Shown here: positions 1-8,076 of the stretch, in pieces
Position numbering within the stretch: the stretch's first letter is position 1
Layout of the letters: each line of letters starts with the position of its first letter
Source: an uncultured Acidimicrobiales bacterium
GTDB taxonomy: Bacteria > Actinomycetota > Acidimicrobiia > Acidimicrobiales > SHLQ01
Assembly (NCBI GenBank): GCA_938023735.1
Contig: CALJDK010000017.1
Span: forward strand, 1-43,677
DNA: 43,677 nucleotides
Direction of reading: 5' to 3'
Made by a program: the position numbers and the translations under genes
The notes under the pieces: generated by a model
Databases searched by the model: none
Told to the model about the DNA's origin: nothing
Seen by the model: only the letters and a program-made list of their open reading frames with translations

Positions 1-180
1 GAAGCAGACGAGTCGGTTGGTCTCGACGCGGCCCGAACGGCGCTGAGCGGCCGGATCCGGTTACGGGAGAGTTGTTCTCGCAGCGCCGAGGAGATTATCG
101 ACGAACTCTGGATGGCCGCCGAGGAAAGCCCCGAAACTGCCGACGGCGACAATGCGGGCGGCGAGCCGGGAAAAGCCTAA
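1..180 (+). CDS. C-terminal end of a probable MoxR/chelatase-type AAA+ ATPase (partial)
   Basis: An open frame runs from the first base to a TAA at 178-180 and encodes the last 59 residues of a protein that begins outside the window. The visible tail is helical and charged (ALSGRIRLRESCSRSAEEII), then an acidic, glycine-rich end. This resembles the C-terminal helical lid of MoxR or magnesium-chelatase ChlI-like ATPases. No Walker motif lies inside the window, so the family call rests mostly on the VWA gene that follows; ATPase-VWA pairs of this kind usually act together as a chaperone or chelatase. Confidence 0.5.
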   Translation, partial: EADESVGLDAARTALSGRIRLRESCSRSAEEIIDELWMAAEESPETADGDNAGGEPGKA

Positions 181-221
181 GCCCTCCCGGCGGGGGCAAA
201 TCGGACAACGACGACCCCGAC

Positions 222-1142
222 GTGCTCGAGGGCGACGAAGCCCGAGACCAACTTGACGACGAGCAGCGCAAGACCAACTCCCGTCACGATCTGTCAAAGA
301 ACGACAACTTCGACGAGATCTCCCCAGAGGTCGGCGAACTCGATCCGCAGGCGGTTGAAGACGCCATGGCTGACGATGCCGATGCCACGTTGGCGCTGCT
401 CGCCGATCTCACCGGAGCGACCGACGCCAAGCTTCGTGCCCTGGCGAAGGACTTGGCTGGACGCATCGTGGTCGACATCTCCCGCACCGGTAAGGCCCGG
501 TCTCGAGGGGTCGGCAAACTTCGGTCGATACCGATGGACGACACCGGCGGCGATCTTGATATCGACGCCAGCCTCGAAGCGATACAGCTGGCCCGAGTCG
601 CCGGCACTGCTCCCCCGCTTGTGGACCTGGTCACCCGTACCTGGACTCGACCGGGCTTGGCCCTGGTGCTTCTGATCGACCGCAGCGGATCGATGAACGG
701 CGAGCGGCTTGCGGCTGCTGCGGTGGCAACGGCTGCCGCATCACAACGCGCACCCGACGATCATGCGGTTGTGGCCTTCTCCGACAAGGCGGTGGTGGTG
801 AAAGGCCGCACCGAACAACGCGACCGAGAGGACGTGGTGAACGATGTCTTCCGGCTTCGAGGGTTCGGTCCGACCGATCTGGCGCTTGCCCTTCGGGTTG
901 CCGCCGACCAATTGGCTGACTCGAAAGCGGTGAACAAGCGGGTCATCTTGTTCTCGGATTGCCGTGTTACCGCTGGCGGCGACCCGGAGGACGTGCGTGA
1001 TCTCATCGACGACCTTCATATCGTTGCGCCGGAAGATGATTGCGAAGATGCGCGCGAGTTCGCCGAGGCCGTTGGCGCAAAGTTCGCAGCCTTGTCGGGC
1101 CCGAGCGCGGTGCCCGCCGTGTTCGAATCGCTCCTCGACTAG
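222..1142 (+). CDS. VWA-domain protein, chelatase/MoxR-partner type
   Basis: The protein has an acidic N-terminal region followed by a von Willebrand A domain. The MIDAS signature DRSGS (in LVLLIDRSGSMNGERL) is intact, and later elements (FGPTDLALAL, VILFSDCR) fit the metal-site T and D of the fold. Such proteins pair with AAA+ ATPases, like the one ending 41 bases upstream, to insert metals or remodel proteins. The start is uncertain. The frame is open back to a TTG at 72, but that part is arginine-rich and overlaps the upstream gene. GTG 222 is the first candidate without overlap and gives 306 residues. The next gene starts 9 nt after the stop, so the three probably form an operon. Confidence 0.75.
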   Translation: MLEGDEARDQLDDEQRKTNSRHDLSKNDNFDEISPEVGELDPQAVEDAMADDADATLALLADLTGATDAKLRALAKDLAGRIVVDISRTGKARSRGVGKLRSIPMDDTGGDLDIDASLEAIQLARVAGTAPPLVDLVTRTWTRPGLALVLLIDRSGSMNGERLAAAAVATAAASQRAPDDHAVVAFSDKAVVVKGRTEQRDREDVVNDVFRLRGFGPTDLALALRVAADQLADSKAVNKRVILFSDCRVTAGGDPEDVRDLIDDLHIVAPEDDCEDAREFAEAVGAKFAALSGPSAVPAVFESLLD

Positions 1143-1151
1143 CGGCCCCAC

Positions 1152-1598
1152 ATGCTCGAACTACTACCCCTTACCGAATCGGAAGCCACCCAAGAGCGGG
1201 CGCGCACCTGGGGGCAAGACTTTCCAGGTCAAGCCGTCTGGGTGCTTTGGAGTCCACCCGTCATCGATGACGACGCGACGCTCATCGCCCAACTTCTGCT
1301 GGCGGCCGCTCGGGCCGGCCTCGACGAGCCGACCGATCTCTGCGATTTCGCCGTTGATGCTCTTGATGCCGAAGCGTTACTGCACCGAGTTCCGGCGCCG
1401 ATGAGCCGCGGCGAACGCCAGATTTGTGGCCTGCTACTCATGCTCGCCGCGCCTTGCGACGCGTTGTTTGCAATCGACCCCACTGCGGGGCTTGATCTCG
1501 CGCGACGCAAGGCGGTTCGATCTCTTCTTGAAGACTGTGCCTCGCTGCCGTCGCAACCGCATGTGATGTGCGTGTCCGACGATCCAATCTTCCAGTAA
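1152..1598 (+). CDS. Small protein resembling the C-terminal half of an ABC ATPase
   Basis: 148 residues starting at ATG 1152, just after the VWA gene. Residues about 82-135 read like the signature-to-Walker-B half of an ABC ATPase: MSRGERQ stands for the LSGGQ loop, and LFAIDPTAGLD for LLLDEPTAGLD, with a plausible H-loop-like end (MCVSDDP). There is no Walker A motif in the first 80 residues. The Walker B aspartate and catalytic glutamate appear as Ile-Asp. ATP hydrolysis is therefore unlikely. It may be a decayed ABC protein kept as a partner or regulator of the ATPase-VWA pair. The gene ends 9 bases before the convergent glycosyltransferase. Confidence 0.55.
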   Translation: MLELLPLTESEATQERARTWGQDFPGQAVWVLWSPPVIDDDATLIAQLLLAAARAGLDEPTDLCDFAVDALDAEALLHRVPAPMSRGERQICGLLLMLAAPCDALFAIDPTAGLDLARRKAVRSLLEDCASLPSQPHVMCVSDDPIFQ

Positions 1599-1607
1599 CG
1601 CCGCTAC

Positions 1608-3122
1608 CTACGAGCGTCTCCACGCCACTTTCGGGAGGAGCACCTTGGCAGAGCGGGTTGCGGCTACGCCTTTGAGAACGCCGGCGTTGTAGCTGGCGTG
1701 ATCGGCCGTACGCGCTGCAGTCCAGCGGGCCAGGTCGAGATCGGGGCTTTCGTTGAGCCACTCGCTGGCGGCCGGCAGCACGATTGCCGCGGCGGTAGCG
1801 CGGCGCACTCGCCGAGAGAACACCGACCCGACGACCGCAAAGGGCAGCCACGTACGGGTGACCGCCGCAGCAAGCCACTTGCCTGCGTTGCCATGGGCCT
1901 GCCGGGTGAGATCGAGCGCGTCACCCGTTGGATCATCGACGTGGTTTCGCAGCGTCTCGCGCAATCGTGCAGCGCCACCAACACCCAGAGCAAACGACGA
2001 CGCGACGCCCGCCTTTCCACCAAGGGTTAGCAGCAGCCATGCGGCGAGCACCTCGACCCGCAACTCGACCGGCGCCACCGAACCGGGATGGCGCTGATCG
2101 AGATCGGCAGCCGCCGTGCCATAGGACATCCGCTGGGCAGCAAGATCGGTCCAGGTATGACGATTTCGGTGTTCAACGCGGGCCGACGGGTCGTAGCGAG
2201 CGTGATAGCCAGCGGCATCGAGACGCCACAACAGATCGACATCTTCGCCATACCGCAAGGTTTCATCGAAGCCATCGAGAATCTCGAGCACCGACCGGCG
2301 CATCAGCAGTGCTGCGGCTGGGGCGTAGGACACTCGGGAGCGTGGGGCGATTCGGCCGGGCCGACTGCCCCGGTCGAGCGATGAACCAACTCGCTCGTAG
2401 CGGTTGAGTGCCGAGGCCGGCTTTGTGGAACCGACCGGCCGGGAACGCTGGGGGTTTGGGGCGTTTACCCGAGGCGCCACCGCGCCAACAATGGCCGTGT
2501 CGAAGTGGCCAAGGATGGGCCGGAGCCAGTTCTGGGCAATGACGTCGGCATCGAGAAACGCCACCAGCGGAGTGGTTGCCAGCCGCCACCCGGCGTTTCG
2601 GGCTGCCGCTGGCCCAACGTTGCTCGGCAGCCGTACCAGCTCGGCTTGAGGGTGTCGGTCTACCTCCTCGGCGATCCGGTCGCTGTCGGCGACCGGAGAC
2701 CCATCGTCGACCACGATCACCCGCATGTCGGGATAGGTGGCGGCGATCGCTGCGAGCGATTGCTGAAGCCCGTCGACGTCGCCGAAGACCGGAATGACCA
2801 CGGTGACCTCATGGGCCTTTGGTTCGCGAGGAGTAATGACCGGGTGAGCGAGCCCACCTTCGACCAGTTGACCCACCAGCTTTGTGGTTGGGGGATCGGG
2901 TGGCAGCAACTTGCCAACCACAAGATCATCGATCAGTTGGGCGCCGGCCCCCGAGAAACGAAGCAACCGAAACGGAGTACCACCAAGCAAGGTCCGGCCC
3001 TGACCGGTGCGCCGAACATCGGCATCAAGCTCGAAGCGCCCAAGAAATACGGCAGGGGCATCATCGTTGGCGGTGGGTTCTAGGTGCTTCTCATCCTGCG
3101 AGTGGGGTGCCGCGAGATCCAT
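1608..3122 (-). CDS. mftF: Mycofactocin-system family 2 glycosyltransferase
   Basis: GT-A family 2 glycosyltransferase with the layout of MftF, which glycosylates the redox cofactor mycofactocin. The N-terminal module (GRTLLGGTPFRLLRFS, about residues 42-57 from Met 3122) is typical of MftF. The GT2 domain begins near residue 105 (VTVVIPVFG) with VDDGS near 138-142, NVGPAAARNAG near 168-178 and the DxD-like DAD at 191-193. About 504 residues. An in-frame ATG at 3209 would add 29 residues rich in AKQK, encoded by a 12-bp tandem repeat; I prefer Met 3122 because it avoids that repeat, but the start is open. None of mftA-E is visible in the window, so the partner genes must lie elsewhere. It is divergent from the aldehyde dehydrogenase. 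Confidence 0.82.
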   Translation of the reverse strand: MDLAAPHSQDEKHLEPTANDDAPAVFLGRFELDADVRRTGQGRTLLGGTPFRLLRFSGAGAQLIDDLVVGKLLPPDPPTTKLVGQLVEGGLAHPVITPREPKAHEVTVVIPVFGDVDGLQQSLAAIAATYPDMRVIVVDDGSPVADSDRIAEEVDRHPQAELVRLPSNVGPAAARNAGWRLATTPLVAFLDADVIAQNWLRPILGHFDTAIVGAVAPRVNAPNPQRSRPVGSTKPASALNRYERVGSSLDRGSRPGRIAPRSRVSYAPAAALLMRRSVLEILDGFDETLRYGEDVDLLWRLDAAGYHARYDPSARVEHRNRHTWTDLAAQRMSYGTAAADLDQRHPGSVAPVELRVEVLAAWLLLTLGGKAGVASSFALGVGGAARLRETLRNHVDDPTGDALDLTRQAHGNAGKWLAAAVTRTWLPFAVVGSVFSRRVRRATAAAIVLPAASEWLNESPDLDLARWTAARTADHASYNAGVLKGVAATRSAKVLLPKVAWRRS

Positions 3123-3128
3123 ACATTC

Positions 3129-3164
3129 TTTCTGTTTGGCTTTCTGTTTGGCTTTCTGTTCGGC
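3129..3164. repeat. Three 12-bp tandem repeats at the mftF 5' end
   Basis: Two identical copies of TTTCTGTTTGGC and a third with one change lie head to tail. Read on the minus strand they encode AKQKAKQK in the optional N-terminal extension of MftF. They are either a repeat-driven coding extension or part of the 5' leader. Confidence 0.85.
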
Positions 3165-3250
3165 CAACAGATCAGCCCTGCGGGTCAGGTGCCACTTGCA
3201 AACCGCCATTCCAGACCGGCACCAAGGGGTCAGTGTACCGGCCGCCCAGC

Positions 3251-3256
3251 TACCGT
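3251..3256 (+). promoter_or_regulatory. -10 element (TACCGT) for leaderless aldehyde dehydrogenase mRNA
   Basis: TACCGT fits the TAnnnT consensus and lies exactly 6 nt before ATG 3263, so transcription would start at or next to the start codon. No Shine-Dalgarno sequence is present. The same hexamer at the same distance precedes pstS1 on the other strand. Confidence 0.6.
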
Positions 3257-3262
3257 GGGTCC

Positions 3263-4690
3263 ATGAACACGGGCATCTTCATCAATGGAAAATCCGAGGA
3301 CGGGTCCGACGGCGACCGTATCGACGTCATCAACCCGGCAACCGGCGACGTGATCGAAAGCATCGCTGCGGGTTCGCCTGCCGATGCGAGCCGTGCGGTC
3401 GACGTAGCTGCCGCCGCCCAAGCCGACTGGGCACAAACCGCTCCCCGAGTTCGCTCCGAGATTCTGCGGTCAGCCTTTGAGATCATGATCGAAAAGCGGG
3501 AAGAGCTCGCCCAACTCATCACCGCCGAGCACGGCAAACCCATCGCCGACGCTCGTGGCGAGGTCAACTACGCCGCCGAGTTCTTCCGCTGGAATGCCGA
3601 AGAGACCGTTCGTATCCACGGCTCGATCGGCCGGGCGCCCGCTGGCGACAAGAACATCATCGTTCGTCACCCACCCATGGGCGTCGTGGTGATGGTGACG
3701 CCGTGGAACTTCCCGGCGGCGATGATCACCCGCAAACTCGCACCGGCGCTCGGCGCTGGCAACGGCGTGGTCATCAAACCACCGCGCGAAACACCGCTTA
3801 CGGCGCTTCGCATCGCCGAACTTCTTCAGGAAGTTGGCCTACCCGACGGACTACTCAACATCGTGGCGGCAAAATCCAGCGGCGCCTGGTTCGATGCAGC
3901 GGTCGAGAACAAGGCCACCCGTATGGTGTCGTTTACCGGCTCGACCGAAGTTGGCCAGGTCCTGCTTCGGAGGTGCGCCGACCGGGTACTGAAGACGGTG
4001 ATGGAACTCGGCGGCAATGCGCCGTTCGTAGTGTTTAACGACGCCGACATTCCGTCGGCTGTCGAGGGTGCGATGACCGCCAAGATGCGTCACTCGGCCG
4101 AAACCTGCACCGCCGCCAACCGGTTCTATGTCGAGTCGGGTATCGCACCCGATTTTACCGAGGCCCTCGCCGAGGCGATGAGTGGCATCAAGGTTGGAGC
4201 CGGCACCGACGAATCGGTCACCTGCGGGCCAATGATCAACCCGGGCGCGATCGCCGACATCGACGGCCTCGTAAAGTCGGCCGTCGACGCTGGCGCCGAA
4301 ACCGTCATCGGCGGCAACCCGGTCGATGGCCCGGGGTTCTTCTACGAGCCAACCGTTCTCGGTAATGTCGACCACGACTCGCCCATCTGTCGCGCCGAGA
4401 TCTTTGGCCCGGTTGCACCCATCATCACCTTCGATGACACCGACGCCATGATCGATCAAGCCAACGACACCGAAATGGGCCTGATGGGATACGTGTTCAC
4501 CAGCGACCTCGCCCGGGGCCTGCACGTGAGCGAACGAATCGAGGCCGGAATGATCGGCCTCAATCGCGGAGCGGTCTCTGACCCAGCAGCGCCGTTCGGT
4601 GGCATGAAGCAATCCGGCCTCGGCCGTGAAGGCGCCAGCGAGGGTATCTATGAGTTTTGCGAGACGCAGTACATTGCTGTTTCTTGGTAA
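3263..4690 (+). CDS. NAD(P)-dependent aldehyde dehydrogenase, succinate-semialdehyde dehydrogenase-like
   Basis: 475-residue cytosolic aldehyde dehydrogenase that oxidises an aldehyde to an acid with NAD(P)+. The oxyanion Asn is in TPWNFP (N149), the cofactor Lys in VVIKPP (K172), the general base in MELGG (E248) and the nucleophile is C282. The sequence is closest in style to GabD-type semialdehyde dehydrogenases. Oddly, the usual GQxC before the nucleophile reads AETC. The start is fixed by the -10 element 6 nt upstream. A much longer in-frame opening from 2882 overlaps mftF and is rejected. The gene is convergent with the SDR, 22 nt away. The natural substrate cannot be told from sequence. 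Confidence 0.85.
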   Translation: MNTGIFINGKSEDGSDGDRIDVINPATGDVIESIAAGSPADASRAVDVAAAAQADWAQTAPRVRSEILRSAFEIMIEKREELAQLITAEHGKPIADARGEVNYAAEFFRWNAEETVRIHGSIGRAPAGDKNIIVRHPPMGVVVMVTPWNFPAAMITRKLAPALGAGNGVVIKPPRETPLTALRIAELLQEVGLPDGLLNIVAAKSSGAWFDAAVENKATRMVSFTGSTEVGQVLLRRCADRVLKTVMELGGNAPFVVFNDADIPSAVEGAMTAKMRHSAETCTAANRFYVESGIAPDFTEALAEAMSGIKVGAGTDESVTCGPMINPGAIADIDGLVKSAVDAGAETVIGGNPVDGPGFFYEPTVLGNVDHDSPICRAEIFGPVAPIITFDDTDAMIDQANDTEMGLMGYVFTSDLARGLHVSERIEAGMIGLNRGAVSDPAAPFGGMKQSGLGREGASEGIYEFCETQYIAVSW

Positions 4691-4712
4691 TGCTGCTTCT
4701 TGGTAGTGCTGG

Positions 4713-5483
4713 CTAGACCCGCGGGTACAGCGTCTCGGTGTTGCCATCGACGCCGATGATTTGTCCTGAAATGTGACGTCCGTAGTCCGAGCAAAGAAAC
4801 ACGATGACATCGGCGATCTCTTCGGGGTCCACCCAGCACTGCATCGAAACACTCATCGAATACATCCGGCGCACAACCTCGGGCGACAGATCATCGGCAG
4901 CGGCGTGTCCGGCGACGATTCGCTCCATCCGGTCGCCGTTGACGTTGCCCGGGGCAATACCGTTGACCCGAATATTGTGCGGCCCTAGCTCCATCGCCAA
5001 CGTTTTCGTCAATCCCGTAACCGCCCATTTCGCGGCGGCATAGGGAGCTCGATTTGGGAACCCAAGAATCCCAGCGCCAGACACAAGGTTGATGATGACT
5101 CCGTGCTCCTGGGCTTTGAACACCGGAGCGACCCGCCGGACGCAGAAAAACTGCGAGTCGATACCGACGCCCATCGTTGCTCGCCACTCGTCGTTGGTGA
5201 CCTCTTCGACCGGTCTGGTCGGACCGCTAATTCCAGCATTGTTGACCATAATGTCGAGCCCGCCGGGCAGGATCTGGTCGAAGACGGCATCGAGCTGATC
5301 CGAATCCGATACGTCGCACTCCCATGACGTAATGCCCTCGGGAAGCGTCGCCAATCGTTCCGCATCGATGTCGCAGGTGAACACTTCGGCCCCGACGTGG
5401 TGCATGGCAAGAGCCGTGGCCCGGCCCATTCCATCGGCACCGGCAGTAATGAATGCTCGTCGTCCTTCAAGGCTGATGTTCAT
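4713..5483 (-). CDS. SDR-family oxidoreductase
   Basis: 256-residue short-chain dehydrogenase/reductase of the classical type. The cofactor loop is AGADGMG (residues 14-20), where the usual TGxxxGxG begins with Ala. NNAG is at 81-84, and the catalytic Ser135, Tyr148 and Lys152 are in place. Asp38 at the end of the second strand suggests NAD(H) rather than NADP(H). The substrate is unknown. The gene may work with the neighbouring aldehyde dehydrogenase, but they are convergent, not in one operon. The start is supported by a TAGCGT -10 element 7 nt upstream of the ATG. Confidence 0.85.
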   Translation of the reverse strand: MNISLEGRRAFITAGADGMGRATALAMHHVGAEVFTCDIDAERLATLPEGITSWECDVSDSDQLDAVFDQILPGGLDIMVNNAGISGPTRPVEEVTNDEWRATMGVGIDSQFFCVRRVAPVFKAQEHGVIINLVSGAGILGFPNRAPYAAAKWAVTGLTKTLAMELGPHNIRVNGIAPGNVNGDRMERIVAGHAAADDLSPEVVRRMYSMSVSMQCWVDPEEIADVIVFLCSDYGRHISGQIIGVDGNTETLYPRV

Positions 5484-5490
5484 CTCGCGG

Positions 5491-5496
5491 ACGCTA
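5491..5496 (-). promoter_or_regulatory. -10 element (TAGCGT) for leaderless SDR gene
   Basis: On the minus strand TAGCGT is followed by 7 nt and the ATG at 5483, matching the TAnnnT pattern of actinobacterial leaderless transcripts. Confidence 0.55.
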
Positions 5497-5617
5497 GGTG
5501 GACCCTGAACAAGTGTCCAGTATCGGAATCGCTCCGGCTTTCACTTGTCATAGCGACGAGAACGCGCCAAAAATGGAGACGTAACCGATTTGCATCGTTG
5601 TTGGGGGAAACAGCCAT

Positions 5618-6871
5618 ATGCACACTGAACGTCTTTTGCGCACCCTGTTGGGTAACGATTTCGCAGGGCTACGTGTCGAGGTCTACGACGGCACCGCTGT
5701 TGGGGATCCGCAGTCGCCGACCGTTGCTCGTATCGTGTCGCCCGACTTCTTTCGACGAATTGTTGCGGGCCGAGGATCAGAGCTTGCCTTTGGCCGCGCA
5801 TTCGTTGCTGGCGATGTGATCATCGAGGGCGACATTTATCCAGTTCTGGCGCTGCGCCATCGACTCGGCGAGATACGACTGAGCCGTCAGGCGCTGACCG
5901 ATGCGGCCGCGGTTCTTGGGCTGCGGTCACCGGCGGCGCTGGCTTCGCTCCATGTTCCGCCTCCCCCAGAAGAAATCATGCTTTCGGGCCCGTTGCACTC
6001 GAAGTCCCGCGACAGGGCTTCTATCTCGTCGCACTACGACGTTTCCAACGAGTTCTACGAGTTGTTCCTCGATGCGTCCATGACGTACTCCTGCGCAGTA
6101 TTCAACGATCCGAAGGATTCACTCGAGCAGGCCCAGTGGAACAAGTACAACCTGATCTGTCGGAAGTTGGGACTGGAATCGGGAATGCGCCTGCTCGACA
6201 TTGGGTGCGGTTGGGGGTCGATGGCTATCCATGCCGCTCAGAACTACGGGGCCGAGGTGGTGGGGGTCACCATTTCCGAACAGCAGTACGAGTTGGCGCG
6301 TAAGCGGGTTGCAGTCGCCGGTCTTGAGGGCCGAGTTGAGATTCGCCTCCAGGACTATCGCGATATCGATGATCTTCCCTTTGACCGCGTGTCGTCGATC
6401 GGCATGTTCGAACATGTCGGCGAGAAGCGGCTCAGCGACTACTTCGGCAAGGTCGAATCGCTGCTGGTACCTGGCGGGCGATTGTTGAACCATGCGATCA
6501 ACCGCACCCAGCGTCAGCGGAGAGCACGCGTCAATCCGTCGGGCTTTGTTGGCCGCTACGTATTCCCCGACGGCGAGCTCCTCGAATCGGGACAGGTGGT
6601 GTCGGCGATGAACCACAACGGTCTCGAGGTACGACATCTCGAATCCCTGCGAGAGCACTATGCGCTCACCCTTCGCGAGTGGGTGGCACGGCTCGAAGAG
6701 AACTGGGCAAGCGCCGTCCAACTCACCAGTCTCGGTCGGGCCCGAGTCTGGCGGCTCTATATGGCCGGTTCAGCCGAAGGCTTCTCGTCAGGCGAGTTCA
6801 ACCTCACCCAGATCCTTGGCGTAAAGCCCGACAACGGCAGCTCGTACATGCCACTACGACAGCACTGGTAG
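5618..6871 (+). CDS. Cyclopropane-fatty-acyl-phospholipid synthase family methyltransferase
   Basis: 417-residue SAM-dependent enzyme that adds a methylene (or methyl) group to unsaturated acyl chains of membrane phospholipids. The N-terminal helical/SCP-like part covers about residues 1-120. The lipid-site motif SSHYDVSNEFYELFLD is at 137-152 and the SAM-binding motif LLDIGCGWGS near 192-201, followed by the family's typical FEHVGEKRL segment. The length is normal for CFA synthases. A GGGGGA ribosome-binding site lies about 10 nt before ATG 5618, so unlike its neighbours this gene has a leader. It may equally be a methyltransferase making branched lipids. Confidence 0.88.
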   Translation: MHTERLLRTLLGNDFAGLRVEVYDGTAVGDPQSPTVARIVSPDFFRRIVAGRGSELAFGRAFVAGDVIIEGDIYPVLALRHRLGEIRLSRQALTDAAAVLGLRSPAALASLHVPPPPEEIMLSGPLHSKSRDRASISSHYDVSNEFYELFLDASMTYSCAVFNDPKDSLEQAQWNKYNLICRKLGLESGMRLLDIGCGWGSMAIHAAQNYGAEVVGVTISEQQYELARKRVAVAGLEGRVEIRLQDYRDIDDLPFDRVSSIGMFEHVGEKRLSDYFGKVESLLVPGGRLLNHAINRTQRQRRARVNPSGFVGRYVFPDGELLESGQVVSAMNHNGLEVRHLESLREHYALTLREWVARLEENWASAVQLTSLGRARVWRLYMAGSAEGFSSGEFNLTQILGVKPDNGSSYMPLRQHW

Positions 6872-6891
6872 GCAGGCCTACAAGACCAGTG
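6863..6891. terminator. Hairpin between convergent genes
   Basis: CACTGGT (6863-6869) pairs with ACCAGTG (6885-6891), and an alternative inner pairing GTAGGC/GCCTAC exists. It overlaps the end of the CFA synthase gene and sits before the convergent aminotransferase stop. There is no U-tract, so a bidirectional terminator is only likely. Confidence 0.5.
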
Positions 6892-6895
6892 CGTA

Positions 6896-8068
6896 TTAGG
6901 CCAGTGTCTTGAGCCGCTCGACCGCTGCATCGATGACCTCGAACTTCTTGCAGAAAGTCCACCGGATGAGGTGTTGCCCTTCGGGCTTGTTGTCGTAGAA
7001 CACCACGTTGGGTACAGCGACCACACCGCATCGTTCGGGCAGCGTTCGGCAGAACTCGTAGCCGTCGGATTCCCCAAAGGGCCGAATATCGGTAGTGATG
7101 AAGTACGTTCCCTCGGGTTCGAACACGGTGAATCCCGCATGGTCGAGTCCGGCCGCGAGGCGCTCACTCTTCGCCGCCATGTCGGCGGTGAATGACTCGT
7201 AAAAACCATCGCCAAGATTCAAACCCACCGCGATGGCATGTTGAAACGGTGCTCCGTTCACGAAGGTGAGGAACTGCTTTGCGGTTTTGATGGCCACGGT
7301 CAGAGCAGGCGGCGCACACACCCAACCAATCTTCCAGCCGGTGAAGCTGAAGGTCTTGCCGGCTGAGCTGATGGTGACCGTTCGATCGGCCATGTCATCA
7401 AGCGATGCCATCGGTACATGCTGCCCGGTAAAGACCAGATGCTCATAAACCTCATCGGTAACCACCAGTAGGTCATGTTCGATAGCGAGGTCGGCGATCG
7501 ACCGAAGTTCGGCGGCGCAAAAGACCTTGCCGGTGGGATTGTGTGGCGTATTGAGGAGAATCAGCTTCGAGCGAGGGGTGATAGCGGCGCGAAGCTCGTC
7601 GAGTTCGAAGACGTAGGGCCCTGCCCCATCCGCCGGCGGCCGCAGCGTGACAACCTTTCGCACTCCTCCGGCCATGGCGATAGCGGCCGCGTAGCTGTCG
7701 TAGTAGGGCTCGAACATCACCACTTCGTCGCCGGTCTCGAGCAGGGCCAACATTGTGGCCGCCAGGGCTTCGGTTGCTCCGGCAGTGACCAGAACCTCGG
7801 TATCGGGATCAAAGGTCAACCCGTAGAAGCGTTGCTGGTGATCGGCAATCGCCGCGCGGAGGCTTGGAATACCCAACACCGGCGGGTACTGGTTGTGTCC
7901 ATCACGAATCGCCTGAATCGCCGCTTCGGAGATCTCATCCGGCCCGTCGGTATCGGGGAACCCCTGGCCGAGGTTCACTGCGCCGGTTTCGTTGGCGAGC
8001 GCCGACATCTCAGCAAAGATTGTGGTGCCAAAACCCTGAAGGCGTTGGACCAGGTGGGGTTGGGACAC
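6896..8068 (-). CDS. Class I/II PLP aminotransferase, DapC/kynurenine-aminotransferase-like
   Basis: 390-residue fold-type I aminotransferase. The PLP lysine is in SSAGKTFSFTGWKIGW. LLNTPHNPTGKVF carries the conserved NPTG, and VTDEVYEHL the pyridine-binding Asp and Tyr. The sequence style matches actinobacterial enzymes annotated as N-succinyldiaminopimelate or kynurenine/methionine aminotransferases. GTG 8068 is chosen because it begins just 8 nt after the stop of the upstream aminotransferase gene, which implies coupled translation. The exact substrate is not resolvable. Confidence 0.85.
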   Translation of the reverse strand: MSQPHLVQRLQGFGTTIFAEMSALANETGAVNLGQGFPDTDGPDEISEAAIQAIRDGHNQYPPVLGIPSLRAAIADHQQRFYGLTFDPDTEVLVTAGATEALAATMLALLETGDEVVMFEPYYDSYAAAIAMAGGVRKVVTLRPPADGAGPYVFELDELRAAITPRSKLILLNTPHNPTGKVFCAAELRSIADLAIEHDLLVVTDEVYEHLVFTGQHVPMASLDDMADRTVTISSAGKTFSFTGWKIGWVCAPPALTVAIKTAKQFLTFVNGAPFQHAIAVGLNLGDGFYESFTADMAAKSERLAAGLDHAGFTVFEPEGTYFITTDIRPFGESDGYEFCRTLPERCGVVAVPNVVFYDNKPEGQHLIRWTFCKKFEVIDAAVERLKTLA

Positions 8069-8076
8069 TGCGGAAC

